Source of the DNA: Streptomyces termitum
GTDB lineage: Bacteria > Actinomycetota > Actinomycetes > Streptomycetales > Streptomycetaceae
Assembly (NCBI RefSeq): GCF_014650175.1
Contig: NZ_BMUL01000018.1
Coordinates: 1-64,000 of the forward strand
Direction of reading: 5' to 3'
DNA length: 64,000 bases
The notes beneath the pieces are model-generated. The model did not search any database. It was given only the letters and a program-made list of their open reading frames with translations, and had not been told where the DNA came from. The translations under genes and the position numbers were made by a program. This document shows, in pieces, positions 48,494 through 57,141 of this stretch (the stretch's first letter is position 1; each line of letters begins with the position of its first letter).

Positions 48494-49849
48494 ATGCCGG
48501 AGAGCGGCCAGACCTCGACCACGGGACACATACCCGCCCCCACCCCCGCCCCCGGACCCGCCCCGGCGGCCGACCCCGCGCGGCCGCACCGCGAGGACGC
48601 CCCCGGAGCCGCGGCCGGCGGACCCGCCACCGCCGCCCGCCGGGCCGGACTGCTGGTGACGCTGGTGCTCGGCGGGCTCACCGCCCTCCCCCCGCTCTCC
48701 ATGGACATGTACCTGCCGGCCCTGCCGGAGGTCACCCGCTCCCTCCACGCCCCCGCCGCCACCGTCCAGCTCACCCTCACCGCCTGCCTCGCGGGCATGG
48801 CGCTGGGCCAGCTCGTCGTCGGCCCCATGAGCGACAAGTGGGGCCGCCGCACCCCCCTCCTCACCGGCATGGTCGTGTACGTCCTCGCCACCGCCGTCTG
48901 CGCCTTCGCGCCCACCGCCGAACTGCTCATCGCCTTCCGGCTGCTCCAGGGCCTGGCCGGCGCCGCCGGCATCGTCATCGCCCGCGCCGTCGTCCGCGAC
49001 CTCTACGACGGCGTCGAGATGGCCCGCTTCTTCTCCACCCTCATGCTGATCTCCGGCGTCGCCCCGATCGTCGCCCCCCTCATCGGCGGCCAGATCCTGC
49101 GCCTCACCGACTGGCGCGGCGTCTTCCACGTCCTCGCCGTCATCGGCGTCGCCCTCACCCTCGTCGTGTGGCGCTTCCTCCACGAGACGCTGCCGCCCGA
49201 GCGGCGCCAGCAGGGCGGCGTGGGCCAGGCCCTGCGGACCATGCGCGGCCTGCTCGCCGACCGCGTCTTCACCGGCTACATGCTGGCCGGCGGCCTCGCC
49301 TTCGCCGTCCTCTTCGCCTACATCTCGGCCTCGCCCTTCGTCGTCCAGGAGATCTACGGCGCCTCCCCGCAGACCTTCAGCCTCCTCTTCGGCCTCAACT
49401 CGATCGGCCTCGTCGCCGTCGGCCAGGTCAACGGCAAGCTGCTCGTCGGCCGGGTCCGCCTCGACAAGGTCCTCGGCTGGGGCCTGACCGTCATCCTCCT
49501 CGCCGCCACCGCCCTGCTCCTCATGACCACCGGCGTCTTCGGCGAGGTCGGCCTCGTCCCGATCGCGGCCGGACTCTTCGTCCTCATGTCGGCGATGGGC
49601 CTCGCCATGCCGAACACCAACGCCCAGGCCCTCATGCGCACCCCGCACGCGGCCGGTTCCGCCTCCGCGCTGCTCGGCACCTCCTCCTTCCTCATCGGCG
49701 CGGTCGCCTCCCCGCTGGTCGGCATCGCGGGGGAGCGGACCGCCGTCCCCATGGCCGTCGTCCAGCTCTGCTGCGCGGTCGCCGCGCTCGCCTGCTTCCT
49801 GCTGATGTGCCGCCCCTGGCGCGCCGCCGGGGAGAAGCCCGCCCTCTGA
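48494..49849 (+). CDS. Bcr/CflA-type multidrug efflux MFS transporter
   Basis: The 451-residue protein has a ~50-residue Pro/Ala-rich cytoplasmic N-terminus and 12 transmembrane helices. TM1 contains PPLSMDMYLPALPEV, the Bcr/CflA signature; motif A is GPMSDKWGRRTPLL, and RLLQGLAGAAGIVIARAVVR is in TM4. It exports drugs or small metabolites by proton exchange. ATG 48494 follows AAAGGGAG; ATG 48461 is in frame upstream. Confidence 0.9.
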   Translation: MPESGQTSTTGHIPAPTPAPGPAPAADPARPHREDAPGAAAGGPATAARRAGLLVTLVLGGLTALPPLSMDMYLPALPEVTRSLHAPAATVQLTLTACLAGMALGQLVVGPMSDKWGRRTPLLTGMVVYVLATAVCAFAPTAELLIAFRLLQGLAGAAGIVIARAVVRDLYDGVEMARFFSTLMLISGVAPIVAPLIGGQILRLTDWRGVFHVLAVIGVALTLVVWRFLHETLPPERRQQGGVGQALRTMRGLLADRVFTGYMLAGGLAFAVLFAYISASPFVVQEIYGASPQTFSLLFGLNSIGLVAVGQVNGKLLVGRVRLDKVLGWGLTVILLAATALLLMTTGVFGEVGLVPIAAGLFVLMSAMGLAMPNTNAQALMRTPHAAGSASALLGTSSFLIGAVASPLVGIAGERTAVPMAVVQLCCAVAALACFLLMCRPWRAAGEKPAL

Positions 49850-49864
49850 TGTGACGATCCCGGC

Positions 49865-50317
49865 ATGTGCCACTACTGCGGTTGCCGGGACATTCCCCTC
49901 ATCAAGGAGTTCATCGCCGAGCACGAGGCCGTCACCGACCTCGGCGGCGACGCGGTCCGCGCCCTCGACGCGGGCGACCGGGCGCGGGCGGCGGAGCTCG
50001 CCGCCGAGATGGCGGTCCTGCTCCGCGCCCACTGGGCGGGGGAGGAGCGGGGCCTGTTCGCGGTGATGGCGGAGAACGAGGAGTACGCGGCGTACGTCGA
50101 CGCGCTGGTACGGGAGCACCGCGAGCTGGCGGCCTTCCTCGCCGCCCTCGACCTCGACGACGCCGGGCAGCGCACCGCCTTCACCGAGGCCGTCGGCGAA
50201 CTCCACGCGCACATCGCCAAGGAGGAGGACGGCCTCTTCCCCGCCTCCCTCACCGAACTCACCGGCGACCAGTGGAACACGGCGATGACCGCCTGGCACG
50301 AGGTCCACGCGAACTGA
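49865..50317 (+). CDS. Hemerythrin-domain protein
   Basis: The 150-residue four-helix protein starts MCHYCGCRDIPLIKEFIAEH and has His and Glu at hemerythrin positions: FIAEHEAV, LRAHWAGEERGLF, REHRELAAF, LHAHIAKEEDGLF. This suggests a diiron site for oxygen or NO sensing. The N-terminal CHYCGC is an extra possible metal or redox motif. It lies 15 bases after the transporter gene. Confidence 0.88.
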   Translation: MCHYCGCRDIPLIKEFIAEHEAVTDLGGDAVRALDAGDRARAAELAAEMAVLLRAHWAGEERGLFAVMAENEEYAAYVDALVREHRELAAFLAALDLDDAGQRTAFTEAVGELHAHIAKEEDGLFPASLTELTGDQWNTAMTAWHEVHAN

Positions 50318-50427
50318 ACCCGGGGGACCAGGGCCCCGGCCACCGGCCTTCCGGCCCCGGTCCGGTCGCCTCCGCGGCGCTCCCGCGGCGGTCCCGGGGT
50401 GGTTCCGGTGACGCCTAGACTGGGTCG

Positions 50428-51417
50428 GTGAACGCCTCCTCCGCCTCCGCCGACTCCCTGCGTGCCGCCCTCGCCGGGCTTCTCGACGGGCTGCCGCCCT
50501 CGCAGGCCGCCAAGTCCGTGGAGCGGCTGATCGCGCACTACCGGGGGACGACGCCGACCGACGCGCCGGTGCTCCGCGACCGGGCCGACGTCGCCGCGTA
50601 CGCCGCCTACCGGATGCCCGCCACCTTCGAGGCGGCCCGGGGCGCCCTGGAGGCGCTGCGGGACGCCGCGCCGGAGTGGGTGCCCGCCGGCCACGTCGAC
50701 GTCGGCGGCGGGACCGGCGCCGCGAGCTGGGCCGTCGCCGGGGCGTGGGGGGAGGCCCCGCCGCGCAGCACCGTCCTCGACTGGGCCGAGCCCGCGCTCG
50801 CCCTCGGGCGCGAGCTGGCCGCCGGGGTGCTGGACGCCGAGTGGCGGCGCGAGCGGATCGGCACCGCCCTGCGCCTGCCCGAGACCGACCTCGTCACCGT
50901 CTCGTACGTCCTCAAGGAGCTGACGGAGGCCGACCGGGCCGCGCTCGTCGCCGAGGCGGCCCGCGCCGCGCGCGGCGCCGTCGTGGTCGTCGAGCCCGGC
51001 ACCCCCGACGGCTACGAGCGGATCATCGCCGCCCGCACCCTCCTGGTGGAGGCCGGTCTGACCGTCGCCGCGCCCTGCCCGCACAGCGGCGCCTGCCCGA
51101 TCGCGCCCGGCACCGACTGGTGCCACTTCGCGGCCCGGGTCAGCCGCTCGTCGCTGCACCGGCGGGTGAAGGGCGGCTCGCTGCCGTACGAGGACGAGAA
51201 GTACGCGTACGTGGCGGCGGTGCGGGTCCCCGCGGTGCCCGCCCCGGCGCGCGTCACCCGCCGCCCGCAGATCCGCAAGGGCCAGGTGCTGCTGGAGCTG
51301 TGCGGCCCCGACGGGCTGGGCCGCGAGACCGTCACCAAGCGGCACGGGCCCCTGTACAAGCGGGCCCGGGACGCGGAGTGGGGCGACGCGTGGCCGCCGG
51401 AGCCGGCCGCCGAGTAG
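50428..51417 (+). CDS. Rsm22-like small-subunit rRNA methyltransferase
   Basis: The 329-residue protein has a SAM motif VDVGGGTGAASWAVAGA, SYVLKELTE, and the characteristic Cys cluster CPHSGACPIAPGTDWCHFAA followed by RVSRSSLHRRVKGGSLPYED and EKYAYVA, the mark of the Rsm22 family of mitochondrial/actinobacterial ribosome-assembly methyltransferases, which bind an iron-sulphur cluster. GTG 50428 lies seven bases after TAGACT, so the transcript is nearly leaderless. Confidence 0.9.
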   Translation: MNASSASADSLRAALAGLLDGLPPSQAAKSVERLIAHYRGTTPTDAPVLRDRADVAAYAAYRMPATFEAARGALEALRDAAPEWVPAGHVDVGGGTGAASWAVAGAWGEAPPRSTVLDWAEPALALGRELAAGVLDAEWRRERIGTALRLPETDLVTVSYVLKELTEADRAALVAEAARAARGAVVVVEPGTPDGYERIIAARTLLVEAGLTVAAPCPHSGACPIAPGTDWCHFAARVSRSSLHRRVKGGSLPYEDEKYAYVAAVRVPAVPAPARVTRRPQIRKGQVLLELCGPDGLGRETVTKRHGPLYKRARDAEWGDAWPPEPAAE

Positions 51418-51429
51418 GCGGGGCGGCCG

Positions 51430-52260
51430 TCAGGGGCGCAGCTCCTGGGTGCAGCACTTCACGCTGCCGCCGCCCTTGAGGAGCTCGCCCAGGTCCATCC
51501 CGACCGGTTCGAAGCCGCGGGCCCGCAGCGGGTCGAAGAGGCCGGTTGCGGTCTGCGGCAGCAGGACGTGCAGGCCGTCGCTGACCGCGTTGAGACCGAG
51601 CGCCGCCGCGTCCTCGGCGGTGGCGCGCAGGGCGTCGGGGAAGAGCCGTTCGAGGACGGACCGGCTGCCGGGCGAGAAGGCGTCGGGGAAGTACATGACC
51701 TCGTCGCGCTCCTCGTCGAGGACGCACAGGGCCGTGTCCAGGTGGTAGTAGCGCGGGTCGACCAGCTCCAGGCCGATCACCGGCCGGCCGAAGAACTCCT
51801 GCGCCTCGGCCCGGCACAGCGGGCTGGACCGGAAGCCGCTGCCCGCCAGGATCCAGGAGGCGGTCACGGCGAAGTCGCCCTCGCCCTCGTTGACGTGCTC
51901 CGGGGCCCACAGGTCCGCCTCCGCCCAGCCGTTGCGGCGGAACCACGCGAGGTGCGCGCCGGCCTCGGCGGCCCGCTCGGGGTGCGCGAAGCGGGCGCCG
52001 AGGACCCGGCCGCCGACGACGGTCGCGCCGTTCGCCGCGAAGACCATGTCGGGCAGCTCCGGGACGGGGTCGAGGAGTTCGACGGTGTGTCCGAGGGTCA
52101 GGTAGCGGTCCCGCAGGTCCTCCCACTGGGCGAGGGCGAGCGGCAGGTCGACGGGCTTGGCCGGGTCCATCCACGGGTTGATGGAGTACGTCACCGTGAA
52201 GTGCGCGGGTGGACACATCAGGTAGCGGCGGGGCGAGGACTCGCGCGGAGTGGGGCGCAA
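51430..52260 (-). CDS. ddaH: Dimethylarginine dimethylaminohydrolase-like (amidinotransferase fold)
   Basis: The 276-residue protein has the pentein fold of DDAH and related hydrolases: RYLMCPPAHFTVTYSINPWM, DMVFAANGATVVGGRVL, the catalytic His in DPRYYHLDTALCVL, and the Cys near the end in GGGSVKCCTQEL. It would hydrolyse a guanidino compound such as dimethylarginine to citrulline. The start is taken as TTG 52260, six bases after GAGGAG, because the conserved RRYLMCPP begins upstream of ATG 52218. It converges with the Rsm22-like gene. Confidence 0.88.
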   Translation of the reverse strand: MRPTPRESSPRRYLMCPPAHFTVTYSINPWMDPAKPVDLPLALAQWEDLRDRYLTLGHTVELLDPVPELPDMVFAANGATVVGGRVLGARFAHPERAAEAGAHLAWFRRNGWAEADLWAPEHVNEGEGDFAVTASWILAGSGFRSSPLCRAEAQEFFGRPVIGLELVDPRYYHLDTALCVLDEERDEVMYFPDAFSPGSRSVLERLFPDALRATAEDAAALGLNAVSDGLHVLLPQTATGLFDPLRARGFEPVGMDLGELLKGGGSVKCCTQELRP

Positions 52261-52404
52261 CAGGGGCTCCTCACGGACGGGCGGCCCGCCGGGGCGGGTC
52301 GCGCTTCGGTGGAGCCATGGTCCGCCCTTCCCCCGCCCCCGCGCAGTGGACCGTTCGGGTGGTTCGCGTCCCGAACGCGCGTGCGTCCCGGCCGCCCCCG
52401 AGGA

Positions 52405-52425
52405 GGCGAGACGCGCCGTCTCGCC
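52405..52425. promoter_or_regulatory. Perfect 9-3-9 inverted repeat, TetR operator candidate
   Basis: GGCGAGACG-CGC-CGTCTCGCC is a perfect 21-bp palindrome. It covers the -35 and spacer of a promoter whose -10 is TAGGCT (52432-52437), just before the TetR start at 52444. Autorepression is the natural reading. Confidence 0.75.
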
Positions 52426-52443
52426 AGGTGGTAGGCTGGCGCC

Positions 52444-53064
52444 ATGTCCGACGCCAAGGCCCCCGACCCCTCCCGCCGCAGCGAGCGCTCCCGCCGCGCC
52501 GTCTTCGACGCCGCCCTCGCCCTCGTCACCGAGACCGGCTACGCGCGGACCACCGTCGAGGGGATCGCCGCCCGCGCCGGGGTCGGCAAGCAGACCATCT
52601 ACCGCTGGTGGCCCTCCAAGGCGGCCGTCCTCCTCGACGCCTTCCTCGACCTCTCCGCCCGCGCCGCCGCCGAGGCCGGGGCCGCCCCCGGCGAGACCGA
52701 GCTGCCCGACAGCGGGGACCTCGCCGCCGACCTCCGCCACGTCCTGCGCGCCACCGTCGACGAGCTGAACGACCCCCGCTACGACGCCCCCACCCGCGCG
52801 CTCGCCGCCGAGGGCGCCACCGACCCCGAGCTCGGCGCCCGCTTCACCGCCGCCCTCCTCGAACCCCAGCTCCAGGTCTTCGCCCGCCGCATCGAGGCCG
52901 CCCGCGCCGCCGGGCGCGTGGACCCCGCCACCGACCCCCGGATCGCCACCGAACTCCTCGTCGGCCCCCTCCACCACCGCTGGCTGCACCGCACCGGCCC
53001 CCTCACCCACGCCTACGCCGACGCCCTCGTCGACCACGCCCTGCGCGGCCTCGCGCCCCGCTGA
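52444..53064 (+). CDS. TetR-family regulator
   Basis: The 206-residue protein has the TetR HTH (AVFDAALALVTETGYARTTV, EGIAARAGVGKQTIYRWWPS) with a TetR_C ligand domain. It lies seven bases after a TAGGCT hexamer, so the transcript is nearly leaderless. The operator at 52405 implies autoregulation. No divergent target is immediately adjacent except the ddaH-like gene, which starts 184 bp away and could be a target. Confidence 0.92.
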   Translation: MSDAKAPDPSRRSERSRRAVFDAALALVTETGYARTTVEGIAARAGVGKQTIYRWWPSKAAVLLDAFLDLSARAAAEAGAAPGETELPDSGDLAADLRHVLRATVDELNDPRYDAPTRALAAEGATDPELGARFTAALLEPQLQVFARRIEAARAAGRVDPATDPRIATELLVGPLHHRWLHRTGPLTHAYADALVDHALRGLAPR

Positions 53065-53205
53065 CCCCGGCCCCGGCGGGCCCCGCCGCCGGTCCGGCGT
53101 GAGCGCCGTCACCGGCCCCCGGTTCTCCACTCCGGTCACCCGGGGCGCAGGATGGTGGGACCATGGGCGGAGCCGAACAGGCGAGCATGAGGTGTGAGGG
53201 GATAG

Positions 53206-53979
53206 ATGGGCGACGGCATCGGCCGCTACCGCGGCACGGAGAGCAAACTCGCACAATGGCTGCGCAGGCGCCCCGGAAGGGCCGCGGCCGACGACGGGAA
53301 CACCCGCGAGACACTCCTCCTGGCCGTCGCCGCCGCAGGGCTGCCGCTCGCCCCCGCCGCCCACCCCGTGGGCTACAGCTGCTCCTGCGAGCGGATCGGC
53401 TGTCCCACCCCCGCCCGCCACCCGGTCTCCTTCGCCTGGCAGACCCAGTCGACCACCGACCGCGCCCAGATCGAGCGCTGGGCGCGCAACGAGCCCCGGG
53501 CCAACTTCGTCACCGCCACCGGCATGGTCCACGACGTCCTCGACGTGCCGCTGGCCGCGGGCCGCGCCGCCCTGGAGCGGCTGCTCGCCGACGGCGTCGA
53601 GGTCGGCCCGGTCGCCGAGTCCCCCGACGGCACCGGCGACGACGGCCGGATGCTGTTCTTCACCGCCACCCGGGGCACCCCCGAGGACGAGGACGAGTGG
53701 TGGCCCTGCGAGCTGGACTGCCACCCCGAGACCATGGACGAGCACCCCGGCCTGCGCTGGCACTGCCGCGGCAGCTACGTCCTCGTCCCGCCCGCCCGGC
53801 TCCCCGGTGACGAGGACGACCAGCCGGCCGTCTCCTGGGTCCGCGGCCCCGAGCATCCGCTGCCCGACCCGCTCAACCTCCTGGAGCGCCTCACCGACGC
53901 CTGCGCCCGGCACGCCGCCGCGCGGGAGGCCGAGGAGGAGCACGAGGGCCACGGCGTCGCCTGGCCGCTGCCGCGCTGA
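53206..53979 (+). CDS. Bifunctional DNA primase/polymerase (prim-pol) domain protein
   Basis: The 257-residue protein has a prim-pol N-terminal fold: LLLAVAAAGLPLAPAAHPVG, SCSCERIGCPTPARHPVSFA, NFVTATGMVHDVLDVPLAAG (the Asp pair), then WHCRGSYVLVPPARL. Stand-alone chromosomal copies are common in Streptomyces; most act in repair or are of unknown role. No helicase or phage genes adjoin. The acidic HEGHGVAWPLP tail is unremarkable. Confidence 0.85.
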   Translation: MGDGIGRYRGTESKLAQWLRRRPGRAAADDGNTRETLLLAVAAAGLPLAPAAHPVGYSCSCERIGCPTPARHPVSFAWQTQSTTDRAQIERWARNEPRANFVTATGMVHDVLDVPLAAGRAALERLLADGVEVGPVAESPDGTGDDGRMLFFTATRGTPEDEDEWWPCELDCHPETMDEHPGLRWHCRGSYVLVPPARLPGDEDDQPAVSWVRGPEHPLPDPLNLLERLTDACARHAAAREAEEEHEGHGVAWPLPR

Positions 53980-54004
53980 CCCCGGGGCCGGGAGGGCGGC
54001 CGGG

Positions 54005-55024
54005 CTACGAGCCCCGGACGCCCACCACGCCCTGGAGGCGGCCCGCGAAGGCGACCGCGTCCCGGTCCGTGCCCGCGGGCTTCACCAGGACGGCCTGGCT
54101 CGACACCCACTCCTTGGTCACCGTGTTCTTGACCTCGCCCTTCATCAGGGCCTTCAGGTCGGCGCCCACCTTCGGCCGGTAGCCGGCGGCGGCCGTCTGC
54201 CGCTCGAAGTGGCGGCTGGCGAAGAAGACCAGCGCCCCGCCGTCCTTCGTGGCGAGCGCCAGCGGCGCGAAGTCGCCGTCCACGGCGGCCTGGTCGATGA
54301 ACTGGGTGGCCAGACCGGGCCGCTGGGCGGTACGGGCCCGCTTCGCGCGCCACTGGTCGGTGTGCGCCCCGGCGGCGAACGGCCCCGCGCTGCCGTCCTT
54401 CAGATAGGCGGCGTACGCCGCGCTCAGCTTCCCCGGCGCCACCGCGAGCCCGGTCGCGTCGGCGGGCACCGCCACCGGGTCGCCGCCCTCCTCGGCGAGG
54501 GCGGGCAGCGCGTCCTTCCCGACGATCGCCAGATGGGCGGCCTTCCAGGACGCGTCGGGGCCGCCCCGCACGAAGACCACCAGCCAGCGGTCGCCGGCGC
54601 GGGCGGTGCCGTCGTCCCGGCCGGCGTCGGTGTCCGCGACGAACCAGCGCGGCCAGCCGGCCTTCCGGGGCAGCAGGTAGCGGGCGTCGCGGAGGACCAG
54701 CGGCCGGTGGTCCGGATTGCCGTCGGGCCGGGTCACCGCCTTCGCGCGGAGCCCGGCCTGGTTGATCGCGCCGAACGGGCCGGTGACCCGGTCGGCGTCG
54801 AGCTTCGGATCGTTGGCCTGGTCGGCGCGGTTGAACGCGGCGACGAAGCCGGCCAGCGCCGCCGCCGCCTCGTCCGGCGTCGCCCCCGGCACGACCTCCC
54901 GCTCGCCGTGCACGGTCACGCAGCCGCTCACGGCCAGCGCGAGCGCGGCCACCGCCGCCAGGGCCCGCGCGGGCCGCCGCCGTACCTCAGACCGCCGGGT
55001 CTGCTCCAGCCTCAGCCTTCTCAT
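54005..55024 (-). CDS. Lipoprotein coupled to the EfeUOB iron system
   Basis: The 339-residue lipoprotein has the lipobox AVSGC and a ~300-residue globular region (EAAAALAGFVAAFNRADQAN, YLLPRKAGWPRWFVADTDAG, then FFASRHFERQTAAAGYRPK). It overlaps the efeU end by 38 bases on the same strand, so it is probably translated from the efe message. I do not recognise its fold; it may assist extracytoplasmic iron or heme handling. Confidence 0.82.
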   Translation of the reverse strand: MRRLRLEQTRRSEVRRRPARALAAVAALALAVSGCVTVHGEREVVPGATPDEAAAALAGFVAAFNRADQANDPKLDADRVTGPFGAINQAGLRAKAVTRPDGNPDHRPLVLRDARYLLPRKAGWPRWFVADTDAGRDDGTARAGDRWLVVFVRGGPDASWKAAHLAIVGKDALPALAEEGGDPVAVPADATGLAVAPGKLSAAYAAYLKDGSAGPFAAGAHTDQWRAKRARTAQRPGLATQFIDQAAVDGDFAPLALATKDGGALVFFASRHFERQTAAAGYRPKVGADLKALMKGEVKNTVTKEWVSSQAVLVKPAGTDRDAVAFAGRLQGVVGVRGS

Positions 55025-55862
55025 CGGTCGCCTTCTGCTTCTCCACGCGCACGGACGGACCCGACCCTATCGGGGCGAGGAACAGGACGAGCGTCGGGAT
55101 CAGATACAGCGCCCACACCGTGACCTGAAGGACCGTCGGGTCGGGCTGGAAGTTGAAGACGCCCTTGAGGAGGGTGCCGTACCAGCTGTCCGGGGGGATC
55201 GTCGCCGAGACGTCGAACGCCTTGTCCGCGAGGCCGCCGAGGAAGCGGGCCTCCTGGAGGTCGTGCACGCCGTACGCCAGGACGCCCGCCGCGACCACGA
55301 CGAGCATGCCGCCGGTCCAGGTGAAGAACTTCGCCAGGTTGATCCTCAGCGCGCCCCGGTAGAACAGCCAGCCCAGCAGGACCGCCGTCAGCAGGCCGAG
55401 GACCACGCCGGCCAGCGGCGCGTGGCTGCCGTCGGAGGAGGCGCGGACCGACGCCCACACGAACAGCGCGGTCTCCAGCCCCTCCCGGCCCACGGCGAGG
55501 AAGGCGGTGGCGACCAGCGCGCCGGTGCCCATGGCGAGGGCCGCGTCCAGCCTGCCGTGCAGCTCGGACCTCAGGTGCCGGGCGGTCTTCTTCATCCAGA
55601 AGACCATCCACGTCACGAGGACGACGGCGAGGATCGACAGCGACCCGCCGAGCAGCTCCTGCGCCTCGAAGGTCAGCTCCTGGGAGCCGAACTCCAGACC
55701 GGCGCCGAAGGCGAGGGCGAGGGCGACCGCGACCCCGATGCCGGTCCAGATCGGCTTCAGGGCGTCCCTGCGGCCGGTCTTGACCAGATAGGCGATGAGG
55801 ATGCAGACGACGAGACTGGCCTCCAGGCCCTCGCGCAGTCCGATCAGATAGTTGCCGAACAC
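54987..55862 (-). CDS. efeU: Iron permease EfeU (FTR1 family)
   Basis: The 291-residue membrane protein has seven hydrophobic segments and two REGLE-type iron motifs, GLREGLEASLVV near the N-terminus and VGREGLETALFVW in the middle, as in Ftr1/EfeU. It imports ferric iron produced by EfeO/EfeB chemistry. It lies 28 bases after efeB. Confidence 0.93.
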   Translation of the reverse strand: MFGNYLIGLREGLEASLVVCILIAYLVKTGRRDALKPIWTGIGVAVALALAFGAGLEFGSQELTFEAQELLGGSLSILAVVLVTWMVFWMKKTARHLRSELHGRLDAALAMGTGALVATAFLAVGREGLETALFVWASVRASSDGSHAPLAGVVLGLLTAVLLGWLFYRGALRINLAKFFTWTGGMLVVVAAGVLAYGVHDLQEARFLGGLADKAFDVSATIPPDSWYGTLLKGVFNFQPDPTVLQVTVWALYLIPTLVLFLAPIGSGPSVRVEKQKATDEKAEAGADPAV

Positions 55863-55890
55863 GGCGGACTCCCTTGGGTGGTGACGGCGG

Positions 55891-57141
55891 CTAGGAGAAG
55901 AGGCCCCGGCCCCACCAGTCGTCCGCGTCGCGGACGCCCGGCGGGACGGCGAAGACCGCGGAACCGACGTGCTGGATGTACTCGTTGAGGGCGTCCGACC
56001 GGGCCAGCGCGGTCTGCACCGGGACGAAGCCGGACCGCACGTCCCGCTGGTAGGCGAGGAAGAACAGGCCCGCGTCCAGCCGGCCGAGGCCGTCCGTGCC
56101 GTCGGTGAAGGAGTAGCCGCGGCGCAGGAGGGTCGCCCCGCCGTTGGAGTCGGGGTGGGCGAGCCGGACGTGGGAGTCGGGCTTGAGCGCCTTCAGGAAG
56201 GGCTCGTCGTGCTCCTTCGCCTTGCCGACGGCCGCGCCCTCCTTCTTGTCGCGGCCGAAGACGTCCTCCTGCTCGGCGAGCGAGGTGCGGTCCCAGGTCT
56301 CGACGTTCATCCGGATCCGCCGGGCGACCAGGTAGGAGCCGCCGGCCATCCAGGCGCCGCCGCCGGTGGCGTCCTTCGCGCCGACCCAGACGTGCTTGTC
56401 GAGGCCGGCGGAGTCGTCGCCGGAGACGTTGCGGGTGCCGTCCTTGAAGCCGAAGAGGTTGCGCGGGGTCTGCGCGTCCGGGGTCGTCGAGGACGTCTTG
56501 CCGAAGCCCAGCTGGGACCAGCGGACGGAGACCGTGCCGAAGCCGATCCGGGCCAGGCTCCGGATGGCGTGCACGGCGACCTGCGGGTCGTCGGCGCACG
56601 CCTGCACGCACAGGTCGCCGCCGCTGCGCGCCGGGTCGAGGTTGTCGCCGGGGAAGCGGGGGAGGTCCACCAGCGCCCCGGGCCGCCGGTCCTTCAGGCC
56701 GAACCGGCCGTCGAAGAGGGACGGGCCGAAGCCGAGGGTGAGGGTGAGCCGGGACGGCTTGAGGCCGAGGGCCTCGCCGGTGTCGTCCGGCGGGGCCTCG
56801 GGGAGGCCGCCGTGGGCGCCGTCGCCGACCTCGCGGCCGGCCGCCATCCGCTCGGCGGCCCGGGTCCACTCCTTGAGGAGCCGTACCAGCTTCTCGCGGT
56901 CGTCGGTGGTGACGTCGAAGGCGGCGAAGTGTAGCCGGTCCTGGACGGCGGTGGCGATGCCGGCCTGGTGGGCGCCGTGGAAGGGGACGGCGGCGCCGCT
57001 GTCGGCGACGGGCGCGGCGGTGTCGCCGTCGCGGGTCAGCGCGACGGCGCCGCCGGTGACGGCGGCGCCGAGCGCGAGGCCGCCACCGGCGGCGAGGACG
57101 GTGCGGCGGGCGGGGCCCGCCGCGTGCGGCCCGGTGGTCAC
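55891..57141 (-). CDS. efeB: Deferrochelatase/peroxidase EfeB (Dyp type)
   Basis: The 416-residue protein has a Tat signal (RRTVLAAGGGLALGAA), the Dyp-peroxidase heme pocket motif GFKDGTRN with catalytic Asp, proximal His in the C-terminal half, and GGSYLVARRIRMNVETW. It oxidises ferrous iron or removes iron from heme outside the membrane. Its start overlaps the efeO stop by four bases (57138-57141). Confidence 0.93.
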   Translation of the reverse strand: MTTGPHAAGPARRTVLAAGGGLALGAAVTGGAVALTRDGDTAAPVADSGAAVPFHGAHQAGIATAVQDRLHFAAFDVTTDDREKLVRLLKEWTRAAERMAAGREVGDGAHGGLPEAPPDDTGEALGLKPSRLTLTLGFGPSLFDGRFGLKDRRPGALVDLPRFPGDNLDPARSGGDLCVQACADDPQVAVHAIRSLARIGFGTVSVRWSQLGFGKTSSTTPDAQTPRNLFGFKDGTRNVSGDDSAGLDKHVWVGAKDATGGGAWMAGGSYLVARRIRMNVETWDRTSLAEQEDVFGRDKKEGAAVGKAKEHDEPFLKALKPDSHVRLAHPDSNGGATLLRRGYSFTDGTDGLGRLDAGLFFLAYQRDVRSGFVPVQTALARSDALNEYIQHVGSAVFAVPPGVRDADDWWGRGLFS

